The position numbers and the translations under genes are program-made. DNA of 64,000 bases from Pelobacter seleniigenes DSM 18267 (GTDB lineage: Bacteria; Desulfobacterota; Desulfuromonadia; Desulfuromonadales; Geopsychrobacteraceae), in the NCBI RefSeq assembly GCF_000711225.1, contig NZ_JOMG01000002.1:1190501-1254500 (forward strand), in the 5' to 3' direction. The notes under the pieces are model-generated. The model ran no database searches. It saw nothing but the letters and a program-made list of their open reading frames with translations, and was not told the origin of the DNA. Of this stretch, positions 25,298-34,330 are shown piece by piece (within the stretch, counting starts at the first letter, position 1; every line of letters starts with the position of its first letter).

Positions 25298-26313
25298 ACC
25301 GTACTGCCCTGCTTCACCAACCACTGCAGCAGTTGCTCAGCGAACGCCCCTATCTGCACGATTTTTTCGCTGCCCTGGCGATTCCGCTGCCAGCAAAGGA
25401 GGTCTGCCTGGATGAGTTTCTGGCCGCCCAGTCCATGGATCATCTGGCGGAATTCGCCCTGACTCCAGAAACCCTGCGCGAGCAGTGCCTCGATTTTCTT
25501 GTCCAGATGGAGAAGCTGCAACAACAGGAGCAGGCCGGCATCCGCCGGATCACGGTCAAGGCCGGTCGCGACAAAAGCGGTTGTCCGGAGCAGCAGGACC
25601 TGGAACTGCAGGCCGGCGAGGTGGTCTGCGTGGTCGGTCCGACCGGCTCGGGGAAGAGCCGCCTGCTCGCCGACATCGAATGCCTGGCGCAACGGGATAC
25701 CCCGTCCGGCCGCCAGATCCTCATTGATGGGGCGGTTCCCGACGAAGAGCTGCGCCTGTCCGGAGAACAGCAGCTGATCGCCCAGCTATCCCAGAACATG
25801 AACTTTGTCATGGATCTAACGGTTCGGGAATTTATCACCATGCACGCGGAAAGCCGGCTGATCACTGATGTCGCCGACCGGGTTGAGCAGATCTTCACCA
25901 CCGCCGTCGACCTGGCCGGGGAGCCCTTTACCCTGGACACGCCGGTGACCGCCCTGTCCGGCGGTCAATCGCGAGCGTTGATGATCGCCGATGTCGCCTG
26001 CCTCAGCGCTTCGCCCATTGTGCTCATTGATGAAATCGAAAATGCCGGGGTGGATCGGCTACGCGCCCTGGAACTGCTGGTCAAAAAAGAAAAGATCGTG
26101 CTGATGGCGACCCACGACCCGCTCCTGGCCCTGTCCGGAGATCGCCGCCTGGTCATCCGCAACGGCGGTATCGCCGCGATTATTGCGACCAGTGCCGAGG
26201 AACGAGCCGGGGTTGCCCAGCTGCAGGCCCTCGACCGGAAGCTGGCCCGCCTGCGCAACCAGGTCCGGCATGGCGAGCGGATCGTCTTCGACCTCCAGGA
26301 ACTCGGCAACTGA
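25294..26313 (+). CDS. ABC-type ATPase without permease partner
   Basis: A 339-residue protein. The first ~85 residues are helical (LLSERPYLHDFFAALAIP, CLDEFLAAQSMDHLAEFAL) and unlike a membrane domain; they slightly resemble the DUF1858 type of helical module. The ABC domain has Walker A GPTGSGKSR (~115), signature LSGGQSRALMIADVA (~222), Walker B IVLIDEIENAGVD and ATHDP. The D-loop region reads ENAGVDR, departing from SALD, as seen in non-transport ABC proteins. No permease gene is nearby. It is the last gene of the three-gene set and overlaps the GTPase by four bases. Confidence 0.75.
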   Translation: MNRTALLHQPLQQLLSERPYLHDFFAALAIPLPAKEVCLDEFLAAQSMDHLAEFALTPETLREQCLDFLVQMEKLQQQEQAGIRRITVKAGRDKSGCPEQQDLELQAGEVVCVVGPTGSGKSRLLADIECLAQRDTPSGRQILIDGAVPDEELRLSGEQQLIAQLSQNMNFVMDLTVREFITMHAESRLITDVADRVEQIFTTAVDLAGEPFTLDTPVTALSGGQSRALMIADVACLSASPIVLIDEIENAGVDRLRALELLVKKEKIVLMATHDPLLALSGDRRLVIRNGGIAAIIATSAEERAGVAQLQALDRKLARLRNQVRHGERIVFDLQELGN

Positions 26314-26492
26314 TCCGGAAAACTGCTGCTCCCTCCAGCTTTTCCCTAAATATGGGTTTTGCCCCCATCATTCTTCCACTTGTGCCATAATTTATCGGTA
26401 CAACACTCCTTCGGGGAACAACCGCATGACCACCACCCCCGGAACCGTCTGGACTGGTTTTATCTTCATCACCAACAGGAAGGATGCTTTTT

Positions 26493-29129
26493 ATGTTCAA
26501 ATCGCCGGACCCTTTACACCAGGAGATTCAACAGCTGGGAGCGTTGCTGGGGCAAACCATCGCCCGCGACAAAACCCGGGACATGGTTGAAAAAATAGAA
26601 CAGATCAGGGAATTGGGAAAATCCTCGCGCAGCGGAGAGGTTGAAGCCTTTGAGCCGTTGTTGCAAAAACTCGAAGCAAGCAGCGATGAGGATCTGTTTG
26701 TGTTCGCCCGGGCCTTCTCCAAATTTCTCAACCTGGCCAATATTGCCGAACAGGAATTTTTCAATACTGATGAGGGGGAGAAGCTGCTGGCCAGCACCAA
26801 TGACGCCAATGTCTTCGGCGCCGGGCTGATCAGCAAATTAACAGGCAGCGGGATCGATCCGGTGCGGATTCGTCAGGCCATTGAGGACCTCCATATCGAC
26901 CTGGTGCTGACCGCCCACCCGACCGAGATCCTCCGCCGCAGCATGATCCAGAAATACAACGAGATCAACCACTGCCTGCGTGAAAAACCCTTCGGCACCA
27001 GTAATCCGACCACCACCCGGCGACTGGAAGACCTGTTGACCCAGAGCTGGTATTCCAACGAGATCCGCTCCCAGCGTCCGACCCCGGTGGATGAGGCCAA
27101 GTGGGGCTTTGCCGTCATCGAACAACCGCTCTGGAATGCCGTGCCACGGTTTGTCAAAGGGCTCAAAAACAAGATTCATGAACAACTCGGCATCAGCCTG
27201 CCGCAAAGCTTCTGTCCGATCCGTTTTTCGTCCTGGATGGGCGGCGACCGCGACGGTAATCCTTTTGTCACCGCCAAAGCCACCGAAACGGTTTTGTTGC
27301 GCGCCCGCTGGCAGGCGGCCGAACTCTTTCTGCGCGACCTGCGCCTGCTCATCGACGAAATGTCCATGTCCAAGGCCAGCCCGGAACTCATCGCCGCAAC
27401 CGAGCAGGCCGAAGAACCGTATCGTTATGTCCTTAAACAGCTCAGAACCCTGTTGAACGACAGCCGCAATGAACTGGAAAAAAGACTGAAAACCGGCGAA
27501 TGGGATGAATCCCTGGTCATTAAAAGTAACGCCCAGCTCCTTGAGCCACTGGAGCTGCTCTATCGTTCCCTCATTGAATGCAACATGGCCCCGGTCGCCA
27601 ACGGCCGCCTCCTCGACACCCTGATTCGCGCCCGCTGTTTCGGCATTTTCCTGGTCCGTCTCGACATCCGTCAGCATTCGGAACTGCATGCCCAGGCCAT
27701 TGATGAGATCACTCAGGCTATCGGCCTGGGACGTTATCTGGACTGGAACGAACAGCAGAAGCAGGAATTTTTGAAGAACGAACTGAAAAGCAATCGCCGG
27801 CTGTTGCCCATCGACTGGCAGCCCAGCCCGGAAACCAGTGAAGTTCTTGAGACCCTGCGCTTGCTCGCCCACCAGGACCGGGAATGCCTGGGAATCTACA
27901 TCATCTCCATGGCCAGTGAAGTTTCCGATGTGCTGGCGGTGCAGCTGCTCCTCAAAGCGGCCGGGGTCCCTTTCAAATTGCCCATTGCCCCGCTCTTCGA
28001 AACCCTGGACGATCTCAACCATGCCGAGCAGGTCTGTGCCGACCTGTTTGCCTGCCCCGACTATAAGACCTACATGGGGGAACACCAGTATGTCATGGTC
28101 GGCTACAGCGATTCGGCCAAAGACGCCGGGGTCCTCTCAGCAGCCTGGGCCCAGTATGAAGCCCAGGAGAACCTGGTCCGACTCTGTGCCCAACACGGCA
28201 TCAAACTGACCTTGTTCCATGGCCGCGGCGGTACCATCGGCCGCGGCGGCGGCCCGGCCCACTCGGCGATCTTGTCGCAGCCGCCCGGCTCCCTCAAGGG
28301 TGGCTTCCGGGTCACCGAGCAGGGCGAGACCATCCGAATGAAATTCGGCACTACCAAAGTTGCGCAGAAGAGTCTGGCGCTGTATGCCGATGCGATCCTT
28401 GAAGCGCTGTTGATGCCGCCCCCGCAGCCCAAACCGGAATGGCGTCAGATCATGCGGCAGCTGTCGGCCAAGGCCTGCCAGCACTACCGCAGCTATGTCC
28501 GCGACAACAAGGACTTTGTCCGTTATTTCCGCCAGGCCACCCCAGAGCAGGAGCTCGCCCAGCTGCCCCTCGGCAGCCGTCCGTCAAAGCGGAAAAAAGA
28601 TGACAGTATTGAAAGCCTGAGAGCGATTCCGTGGATTTTTGCATGGGCACAGAACCGGCTGGTCCTGCCAGCCTGGCTGGGAGCAGCTCAGGCGATCAAG
28701 GAGTTGGACGCGGAAGGGGAAGGGCAGACTATTCAGGAGATGACTCGGCAATGGCCGTTCTTTTCAAGCCGTTTGAGCATGCTGGAAATGGTTCTGACCA
28801 AAGCCGATATCACGATTTCGGCGATCTACGAAAAGCACCTGGTTGAAGCCTCGTTGCATGACATCGGCGCGGCCCTGCGTAAACAATATCAAGCGGATCT
28901 CGATTTTCTGCTCAACTTCTCCGGCCGCGATTCACTGATGCATGACGCACCTTGGAATCTGGCCTCCATCAGACGGCGGGCGTCTTACCTGGCCCCCTTG
29001 CACATGATGCAGATCGTGCTGCTCAAACGCTACCGGGCGGTCCCCGAAATGGACAATCAGCACATCCTGACCCAGGCGATGATGATCACCATCGCCGGCA
29101 TTGCCGCAGGGGTCAGAAATACCGGCTAA
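26493..29129 (+). CDS. ppc: Phosphoenolpyruvate carboxylase
   Basis: An 878-residue enzyme that carboxylates PEP to oxaloacetate, feeding C4 intermediates. Catalytic motifs are LVLTAHPTEILRRS (His near residue 140), SWMGGDRDGNPFVTA, GYSDSAKDAGVLSA and FHGRGGTIGRGGGP, and the chain ends RNTG as in the bacterial family. The ATG at 26493 is chosen because AGGAAGG lies nine bases ahead; the in-frame ATG at 26484 abuts that site. The gene appears monocistronic and unrelated to its metal-related neighbours. Confidence 0.97.
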   Translation: MFKSPDPLHQEIQQLGALLGQTIARDKTRDMVEKIEQIRELGKSSRSGEVEAFEPLLQKLEASSDEDLFVFARAFSKFLNLANIAEQEFFNTDEGEKLLASTNDANVFGAGLISKLTGSGIDPVRIRQAIEDLHIDLVLTAHPTEILRRSMIQKYNEINHCLREKPFGTSNPTTTRRLEDLLTQSWYSNEIRSQRPTPVDEAKWGFAVIEQPLWNAVPRFVKGLKNKIHEQLGISLPQSFCPIRFSSWMGGDRDGNPFVTAKATETVLLRARWQAAELFLRDLRLLIDEMSMSKASPELIAATEQAEEPYRYVLKQLRTLLNDSRNELEKRLKTGEWDESLVIKSNAQLLEPLELLYRSLIECNMAPVANGRLLDTLIRARCFGIFLVRLDIRQHSELHAQAIDEITQAIGLGRYLDWNEQQKQEFLKNELKSNRRLLPIDWQPSPETSEVLETLRLLAHQDRECLGIYIISMASEVSDVLAVQLLLKAAGVPFKLPIAPLFETLDDLNHAEQVCADLFACPDYKTYMGEHQYVMVGYSDSAKDAGVLSAAWAQYEAQENLVRLCAQHGIKLTLFHGRGGTIGRGGGPAHSAILSQPPGSLKGGFRVTEQGETIRMKFGTTKVAQKSLALYADAILEALLMPPPQPKPEWRQIMRQLSAKACQHYRSYVRDNKDFVRYFRQATPEQELAQLPLGSRPSKRKKDDSIESLRAIPWIFAWAQNRLVLPAWLGAAQAIKELDAEGEGQTIQEMTRQWPFFSSRLSMLEMVLTKADITISAIYEKHLVEASLHDIGAALRKQYQADLDFLLNFSGRDSLMHDAPWNLASIRRRASYLAPLHMMQIVLLKRYRAVPEMDNQHILTQAMMITIAGIAAGVRNTG

Positions 29130-29144
29130 GCGGTGCTCCATCCT

Positions 29145-29175
29145 CCGGGCAGGCGGTTCTCGGCCGCCTGCCCGG
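29145..29175. terminator. Hairpin between ppc and eamA-type gene
   Basis: A perfect 12-bp stem CCGGGCAGGCGG / CCGCCTGCCCGG with a 7-base loop between convergent genes. No T-run follows on the plus strand, so termination may be weak or bidirectional. Confidence 0.6.
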
Positions 29176-29199
29176 ACGTAATAAAATCAGGCCCAAAGG

Positions 29200-30144
29200 T
29201 TACTGCCCGGCAGAGCGTTTCGTAGCGGGAAACAGGAGCAGTGCCAGCGCTGCAAAAATCAGCACCAGGCCACAGCTCACCAGCATCGTCATCCGTTCAC
29301 CAACCACCAGAATTCCCAGCAGGGTTGCAACCAGCGGTTCGGCCAGGGTCAGAGTCACCGCTGTCGAGGTTTTCACCCCGGCCAGCCCCTTGGCAAACAG
29401 CCAATAGGACAAAGCCGTTGCAATCAAACCTAAATGAAGAATCACCAGCCAGCCGTTCGGCTGGATCAGCCACTGCAGATCACATTGCCAGAGCAGCGGC
29501 AGCAAAAAAATAGCTCCCAGGCAGGTCACCGCAGCAGTCGCGTCGGCCGGAGCCTGCCGCCGCACCAATAGCCCCATCAGCAGGGTATAAAACGCATAGG
29601 AAAACCCCGCCACCAGTGCAACCAGCACACCCACGGCTTCAACCTGCAGGTTGCCGGAGTCCAGCACCAGCAGCAGACAACCACTGAAAGCCAGGGCGGT
29701 CGACAGATACCAGCGCCGCTCCGGAGTACGCCGCCAGAGCAGGTACTCGAGCAAGCCGGCAAAGACCGGTGCCGAGCCCATGGCGACAATGGTCCCGACT
29801 GCGACGCCGGTCGCGTTCATCGCCCAGAAGCTGCTGAGCTGATAAAGGGCAATGAACAGGCCCGCGGAGAGGGTGATCCGCACCGGCCAGGAACGCAGTT
29901 GGATGCCACCGCGCCACAGGGAGCCACTCAACAAAGCCAGCCCGGCCACGCTCATTCTCAGCGCGGCAATCGCCACCGGGGTACTTGCTGGCGGGGCCAG
30001 CGCCTGGGCCGTTCCCGTGGTTCCCCACAGCATCGCTGCCGCCAGCACCAGCCAGGGGCCACCGGCACTGCCGCAGAACCGATTGCCAAAGGCAACATTC
30101 ATCCCGTCCCTGCCGACCAGCTTCATTTCGGTGTGCCGCCGCAT
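29200..30144 (-). CDS. EamA/DMT-family transporter
   Basis: A 314-residue inner-membrane protein with about ten hydrophobic segments in two EamA repeats; LVLAAAMLWGTTGTAQAL opens the first and AFYTLLMGLLVRR joins the second. The last repeat keeps the conserved ALSYWLFAKGLAGV and LTLAEPLVATLLGILVVGE. Such proteins export metabolites or amino acids; the substrate is not evident. GGAGG seven bases ahead supports the start at 30144. Confidence 0.9.
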   Translation of the reverse strand: MRRHTEMKLVGRDGMNVAFGNRFCGSAGGPWLVLAAAMLWGTTGTAQALAPPASTPVAIAALRMSVAGLALLSGSLWRGGIQLRSWPVRITLSAGLFIALYQLSSFWAMNATGVAVGTIVAMGSAPVFAGLLEYLLWRRTPERRWYLSTALAFSGCLLLVLDSGNLQVEAVGVLVALVAGFSYAFYTLLMGLLVRRQAPADATAAVTCLGAIFLLPLLWQCDLQWLIQPNGWLVILHLGLIATALSYWLFAKGLAGVKTSTAVTLTLAEPLVATLLGILVVGERMTMLVSCGLVLIFAALALLLFPATKRSAGQ

Positions 30145-30173
30145 ACCCCATCCTCCGAGCCAATACAGAAAAA

Positions 30174-30210
30174 AAGAGACCACCCCGCTATGCTCTCAGG
30201 GTGGCCTCTT
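30174..30210 (-). terminator. Rho-independent terminator of the zinc-ribbon gene
   Basis: On the minus strand AAGAGGCCACCC pairs with GGGTGGTCTCTT (one mismatch) and is followed by TTTTTCTG. It lies about 30 bases after the stop of the small gene at 30239-30379. Confidence 0.8.
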
Positions 30211-30238
30211 TCATATTCCCGAATTCATCCACTCGAGA

Positions 30239-30379
30239 TTATTTGTCTTCTTTTTTCTGATCAAGAGGGGTTTTACAGAACGGGCAAATCTTTTGCTTCA
30301 CGCCACCTAAAGAAGCAAGTTTCTTTCCACATTTAGGGCATTCCTGGGCCTTCTCAACTCCACCTGGGCGAAAACACAT
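30239..30379 (-). CDS. Small zinc-ribbon protein (46 residues)
   Basis: A 46-residue open frame with two Cys-x2-Cys knuckles, CPKCGKK and CPFCKTP, spaced 16 residues apart, and the opening MCFRPGGVEKAQ that I associate with a family of tiny zinc-ribbon proteins in anaerobes. GGAG lies eight bases ahead of the ATG and a clear terminator follows, so it is a complete monocistronic gene. A 19-bp palindrome lies 33 bases upstream (30412-30430). Function is unknown; a zinc-ribbon this short is likely an adaptor or metal-buffering protein. Confidence 0.8.
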   Translation of the reverse strand: MCFRPGGVEKAQECPKCGKKLASLGGVKQKICPFCKTPLDQKKEDK

Positions 30380-30411
30380 AATGATCTCCTTGGCTGATAA
30401 CGATTAGATTG

Positions 30412-30430
30412 CAATCGATTCGATCGATTG
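30412..30430 (-). promoter_or_regulatory. 19-bp palindrome upstream of the zinc-ribbon gene
   Basis: CAATCGAT and ATCGATTG flank TCG symmetrically. It lies 33 bases ahead of the small zinc-ribbon gene in its promoter region and could be a dimeric repressor operator. No matching site was seen elsewhere in the window. Confidence 0.4.
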
Positions 30431-30442
30431 ATGAAAATAAGC

Positions 30443-30505
30443 GTGACTGCCCGCTCTCTGTGTAGTGGTAGCGAGAGAAGAAAGCGGTTCGGAGCGGGCA
30501 GTCAC
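30443..30505. repeat. Perfect 14-bp inverted repeat with 35-base loop
   Basis: GTGACTGCCCGCTC (30443-30456) is the exact reverse complement of 30492-30505. Neither gene end lies next to it, so it is not an obvious terminator. It may be a small structured RNA or a repeat remnant. Confidence 0.55.
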
Positions 30506-30571
30506 AACCTGCGATTTCCGAGATCTTTCGGCGGACTCGAAGGATCCCGGAATTCACTCCAAAAAACATCC

Positions 30572-30715
30572 CAGTTAGTTGCCATCCGGAAACTGCCGAA
30601 GGGCAACGGCTAAGTTCTCAGATTGGAAACGAGCACTTTTTCGTTGTGGCAAGAAAACCCGCAGATTGGCACCGCCACAGCGGAAAAGGGCCGTTTCCGG
30701 ATGAAAACCAGTTAA
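30572..30715. repeat. Palindromic element with CATCCGGAAAC core
   Basis: The left end (CAGTTAGTTGCCATCCGGAA...) recurs inverted at 30689-30715, where the complement reads CATCCGGAAACGGCC preceded by TTAACTGGTT. The same left end, with two changes in 23 bases, occurs at 51651-51673. Nothing in the interior looks coding. Confidence 0.5.
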
Positions 30716-31154
30716 ATCCGACAGGAAACCAAAACCCCGGCGGATTACACGACAACATGCCATCCCTATAAAGCAAATAGAATGCCACAATACCCGGACG
30801 ATCCTAAAAAGGACGGCTTTCATCATTTTTCAAAGCGGATGCCCCCGTCTTAACAGCCCAAGTCCGGACAGGTCGTTCAGACCACCGCATAACAGATCTT
30901 TTCTCATTATTATTCAGCATCTTACAGGGTTCGATCCAAACTGAGCCAGGAGCTGTCCGGTACGCCAGCAAACCTTTTTCAACTGGACTTGGATCCCCTG
31001 CAACGATATTTTCCTTCACACCGGTCAACCCTACCCCTGAACCAATTTCATATATGGACGAAAGGGCAGCAGCGTCTCATTTTGAGTTTGCTCTGGCCGC
31101 CTCTGGTCGCCCCGCTTTTGCCAGCGCATTCCGTCCCGAACCATCACAATGCCG
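30716..31154. other. Intergenic, no gene seen
   Basis: About 440 bases downstream of the TonB operon with no ribosome-binding site or open frame I can support, and no clear terminator for the operon ending at 31155. Confidence 0.4.
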
Positions 31155-32477
31155 TCAATTCAACCCCTGCAGCTTACTTATTGCGGCCAATGCCGCCTGC
31201 CGTTGATCTTTATTGGCGGCAGCATTGTCAAATGCGCTCAAACTGGCCGTAAGATCTTCGCTCTGCCAGGCAGCATAACCGGCCATCAGCCAGGCCTGGC
31301 CGACATATTGGCCCTGCTGGCGAGCAACTTGCCGGTAAGTGGCTGCCGCTTCGGCATAGCGTCCCAGGGAATACAGCAGGTCCGCTTTTGCCATCAGTAA
31401 ATCACCATCTTCAGTGGTGGGAGCATAGTGCTGTAATTGTTGCAAGGCACGGGTCTCCTGGCCCAGCTGCCGATAGGCCAGAACCAGCTTACGAAGAATT
31501 TTCGGATCTGGCTGTTCATCCAGCAGACGGTGATATTCCGCCAAGGCCTGGCTGGGAATATTCAGCTGCAGATTGAGATCAGCCCAAAGTTTTTTCTCAT
31601 TTTCGGACAACGGGGACAGAAACCGGTAAATGGTCAATGCCGCCAGGGCTTCTTCATCATTGTCTCCGGCCAGTTCGATTTGGCTCAGGGTCTTCCACCA
31701 TTTTGCGCAGGTGCAGTTTTCATGGGTGAGTCTTTTGGCATAGCTCCGGGCTTCGCTTTGCATGCCAAGCTGCAGATACTGACAAAGCAGAACTTCCTGC
31801 CACTTCATTCTGGCCTCACCGGAGGTTGCCGTGACCAGATCCTGCAAAAAAGGCAGCGCCCGGCGGCCCTGCCCGGCCGCCAGCAGAGCCTGAACATAGT
31901 GCTCTTGCCAGGCCAGCGGGAGCTGCTGCGTCTGCTGCTCAAACAACTGGTCGAACTGGCGTACCGCATCCTCATAGCGTTTGGCCAGGAGCAGGGAAAC
32001 CGCGGCATAATAGCGATTATCCGCAGCATGATCACCATCCCGTCCGGCCACAGCCAGAAAACAGCGCGCCGCATCATCATACTGGTGCAGTTCGTAATAA
32101 CTTTTGGCCAGGTTTTGCCAGTCCGCGACAAAAGCACTGTTTTTTTTCAATGCCTGCTCATAGGCCCGGGCGGCCTGCCGGTATTGCTGTTGCAGCAGAT
32201 AACAGTTGCCCAGGGAATAATCGATCAACGGATGATCATAACCGCGAGAAGAGAGTTTTTTAGGCTGATCGGCAGGAGTTGTCCCCTGCTGCTGGAAATT
32301 TTCCAGCAGCGCAATAGCCCGGGAATAATCCTGACGCTCCATCAGCTTGGAGACTTTTGCCAGGACCAGCCGCACCCGCACCGGAATGGCATCAAAAGGG
32401 TCTTCCGCATACACCATGGGCCCCTGCACCAAGGGCAGAAAGGTGGCCAGAGCCGTTAGCAGAATTATTTTTTTCAT
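31155..32477 (-). CDS. TPR-repeat periplasmic protein of the TonB operon
   Basis: A 440-residue exported protein (signal IILLTALATFLPLVQG, cut near VYA) built of tetratricopeptide-type helical pairs: DYSRAIALLENFQQQG, DYSLGNCYLLQQQYRQAARAYEQALK, AFVADWQNLAKSYYEL, YYAAVSLLLAKRYEDAVRQF, SLGRYAEAAATYRQVARQQG. A TPR protein closes the TonB2-type operons of Vibrio and Shewanella relatives, where it probably scaffolds the envelope complex. GGAGG lies ahead of the ATG at 32477. It is the last gene of the operon. Confidence 0.85.
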   Translation of the reverse strand: MKKIILLTALATFLPLVQGPMVYAEDPFDAIPVRVRLVLAKVSKLMERQDYSRAIALLENFQQQGTTPADQPKKLSSRGYDHPLIDYSLGNCYLLQQQYRQAARAYEQALKKNSAFVADWQNLAKSYYELHQYDDAARCFLAVAGRDGDHAADNRYYAAVSLLLAKRYEDAVRQFDQLFEQQTQQLPLAWQEHYVQALLAAGQGRRALPFLQDLVTATSGEARMKWQEVLLCQYLQLGMQSEARSYAKRLTHENCTCAKWWKTLSQIELAGDNDEEALAALTIYRFLSPLSENEKKLWADLNLQLNIPSQALAEYHRLLDEQPDPKILRKLVLAYRQLGQETRALQQLQHYAPTTEDGDLLMAKADLLYSLGRYAEAAATYRQVARQQGQYVGQAWLMAGYAAWQSEDLTASLSAFDNAAANKDQRQAALAAISKLQGLN

Positions 32478-32545
32478 GGTGCCTCCTTCCATACTTTGCG
32501 TCCGCACCGCGCGCCGGACGGCTTGTTACACCCGGGATCCCGCAA

Positions 32546-33265
32546 CTACTTGAGGACAAAACGGATCGTTGTTTCCGCCCAGCTGCTGACAGCGACCCCG
32601 TCAATGGTGCCGGGGCGAAAACGCCAGCTGGAAACACAGTGGATGACACTCTCCTCGAACACCTCCGCTGGCTTGGCGTCGACAATGCTGATGTTTTCGA
32701 CCCGGCCTTCCTTATTGACAATAAACCTGACCCGGACTGCGCCTTCGATACGACGTTGCTTGGCATAAAACGGATAAAGGGGTTGTTGCCGAGCCAAAGC
32801 CATCAGAGGTTGATCCAGATCGCCGACGTCGAACACCTCCGGAACAGCAAAATCCCCAACTGATTCGGGGAATGTTGCCGCTGGCAAGTCGGGAACCATG
32901 GGCAGATCCGTAAGCTGCGGGTTCAGTGCCAAAGGAAGCGTCAATGACTGCGCCTGCAATGGTTGAAAAGCTCGCTTCGGAAGCGCCTTGACCGCTTCAG
33001 ACCTGCTGCTCTCAGGCTTGGGTCGCTGCTGGCGTTCTGGCGGTGATGGCGGCGGCGACAAACGGATCACGGCGATTGGTTCCACAACCTGAGGCGACAG
33101 AATCGGTGCAGAGCCCGGATGCAGAGCAAGCGGCAGCACGGCAAACAGCAGAAAGGTCATGCCAATGGCAACAGCCCCCGCTTCCAGTTTGCTACAGCAC
33201 AGTTGCAGCAGCGCTCTATTCCGACAGGCGTGAACCAACTCAAGTCGCCGATCATTGCCCGGCAT
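32546..33265 (-). CDS. tonB: TonB family energy-transducing protein
   Basis: A 239-residue protein with one N-terminal membrane anchor (AVAIGMTFLLFAVLPLAL, about 30-50), a Pro/Arg-rich spacer (PPPSPPERQQRPKPESSRSE) and a C-terminal TonB domain of about 85 residues (QQPLYPFYAKQRRIEGAVRV, VNKEGRVENISIVDAKPAEVFEES, SWRFRPGTIDG). It spans the periplasm and transmits proton-motive force to TonB-dependent receptors. The neighbouring ExbB/ExbD genes complete the motor. Confidence 0.93.
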   Translation of the reverse strand: MPGNDRRLELVHACRNRALLQLCCSKLEAGAVAIGMTFLLFAVLPLALHPGSAPILSPQVVEPIAVIRLSPPPSPPERQQRPKPESSRSEAVKALPKRAFQPLQAQSLTLPLALNPQLTDLPMVPDLPAATFPESVGDFAVPEVFDVGDLDQPLMALARQQPLYPFYAKQRRIEGAVRVRFIVNKEGRVENISIVDAKPAEVFEESVIHCVSSWRFRPGTIDGVAVSSWAETTIRFVLK

Positions 33266-33286
33266 CGGAATTCTCCTGCAAGATCA

Positions 33287-33700
33287 TCAGTGGGGTTGCT
33301 GCGCGGCCAACGCGACATTTCTGGCTCCGGCCTGGCGACAGCCGTCCATCACCTGGATGGCAATTCCCGTATTGCTGTCACGATCAGCCACCACGACCAC
33401 GCTGCCGTCGGGATTTTCCGCCAGGGCGCGTTCGACATTGGCCCGCACCGCGCGGAGATCGATTTCCCGATGATCCATGTAAATCCGGTTCTGCGGGGTG
33501 ATCGCGAGCAGAATGTTGGTTTTATTCTGACTGACTGCGCTGGCGGCAGACGGCCGGTTGACCTCGACTCCTGTTTCTTTGACAAAGGAGGTTGTGACCA
33601 GAAAAAAAATCAGCAGAATAAACACCATATCGATAAGCGGCGCCATGTTCAGATCCGCCTGAGCGCGCTTTCCTCTTCTTTGTCCGGCAATATCGATCAT
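33287..33700 (-). CDS. exbD: ExbD/TolR-type motor protein
   Basis: A 137-residue protein with one membrane segment (APLIDMVFILLIFFLVTTSF) carrying the essential Asp of the ExbD/TolR family, and a periplasmic domain with the usual NILLAITPQNRIYMDHREIDL and VVVVADRDSNTGIAIQVMDG. The ATG at 33700 follows GGAAG; longer in-frame starts lack a ribosome-binding site. It works with the ExbB proteins encoded just upstream in the operon. Confidence 0.95.
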   Translation of the reverse strand: MIDIAGQRRGKRAQADLNMAPLIDMVFILLIFFLVTTSFVKETGVEVNRPSAASAVSQNKTNILLAITPQNRIYMDHREIDLRAVRANVERALAENPDGSVVVVADRDSNTGIAIQVMDGCRQAGARNVALAAQQPH

Positions 33701-33713
33701 TGCTCTTCCGTTC

Positions 33714-34325
33714 TCAATGCAGATGCCGCTTAAGACAATAGCCAAACAGGGTCAGACGCTGTTGCAGAGTTCCGGCCCGCCGCTCCAGAAAACCTTTCAT
33801 GTACAGCCCGGGGATGGCTATCAGCAAGCCGCTCTGGGTGGTGATCAGGGCCTCCGAGATTCCACTGGCCAAAGCTCGGGCATTGCCGGTGCCGAACAGG
33901 GCCAGCACATCAAAGGTCGTCATCATCCCGGTGACCGTTCCCAGCAGTCCCAGCAGCGGGGCAACCGTTGCCAAAACCCCGATTAAAGGCAGACAGGCGG
34001 TCACCCGGCGACTGTGCTTGGCCACCAGGGCATCAAGCAACGGACCATCCTCAGCGGGATTTTTCCGGCGGGTGATAAATTCCCCCACCAGAACCGCGCT
34101 GAGCCCCTGGCCGTCGCGAACAGTGGGCAACCGATTTTCACGAATGTGCACAAGAGCCTCAGCCAAGGGCATTTTGCGCCGTTGCAGACGACGGAAAAAC
34201 AGCACCCGATCGATAATCAGAAACCACATCAACAGACACACCGCGAGCAGAGGAATCATGGTTATCCCCCCGCTCGCCAGGTAGTTCTCCAACGGTAGCA
34301 GGGTTTCAGTGAACCAGGCCGACAT
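33714..34325 (-). CDS. exbB: ExbB/TolQ-type proton channel protein (second copy)
   Basis: A 203-residue inner-membrane protein with three membrane segments: ITMIPLLAVCLLMWFLIIDR, LPLIGVLATVAPLLGLLGTV and ISEALITTQSGLLIAIPGL. The motif APLLGLLGTVTGMMTTF is diagnostic of ExbB/TolQ. Its start overlaps the end of the preceding, longer ExbB paralogue, the pairing seen in TonB2/TtpC-type operons. It forms the channel with ExbD. Confidence 0.93.
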   Translation of the reverse strand: MSAWFTETLLPLENYLASGGITMIPLLAVCLLMWFLIIDRVLFFRRLQRRKMPLAEALVHIRENRLPTVRDGQGLSAVLVGEFITRRKNPAEDGPLLDALVAKHSRRVTACLPLIGVLATVAPLLGLLGTVTGMMTTFDVLALFGTGNARALASGISEALITTQSGLLIAIPGLYMKGFLERRAGTLQQRLTLFGYCLKRHLH

Positions 34326-34330
34326 GAAGG

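Noticed and set aside
30666-30682. TGGCAC followed by CCACAGC, a sigma-54-like start
   Set aside because: The -12 element is missing (CAGC instead of TTGC) and no gene follows.
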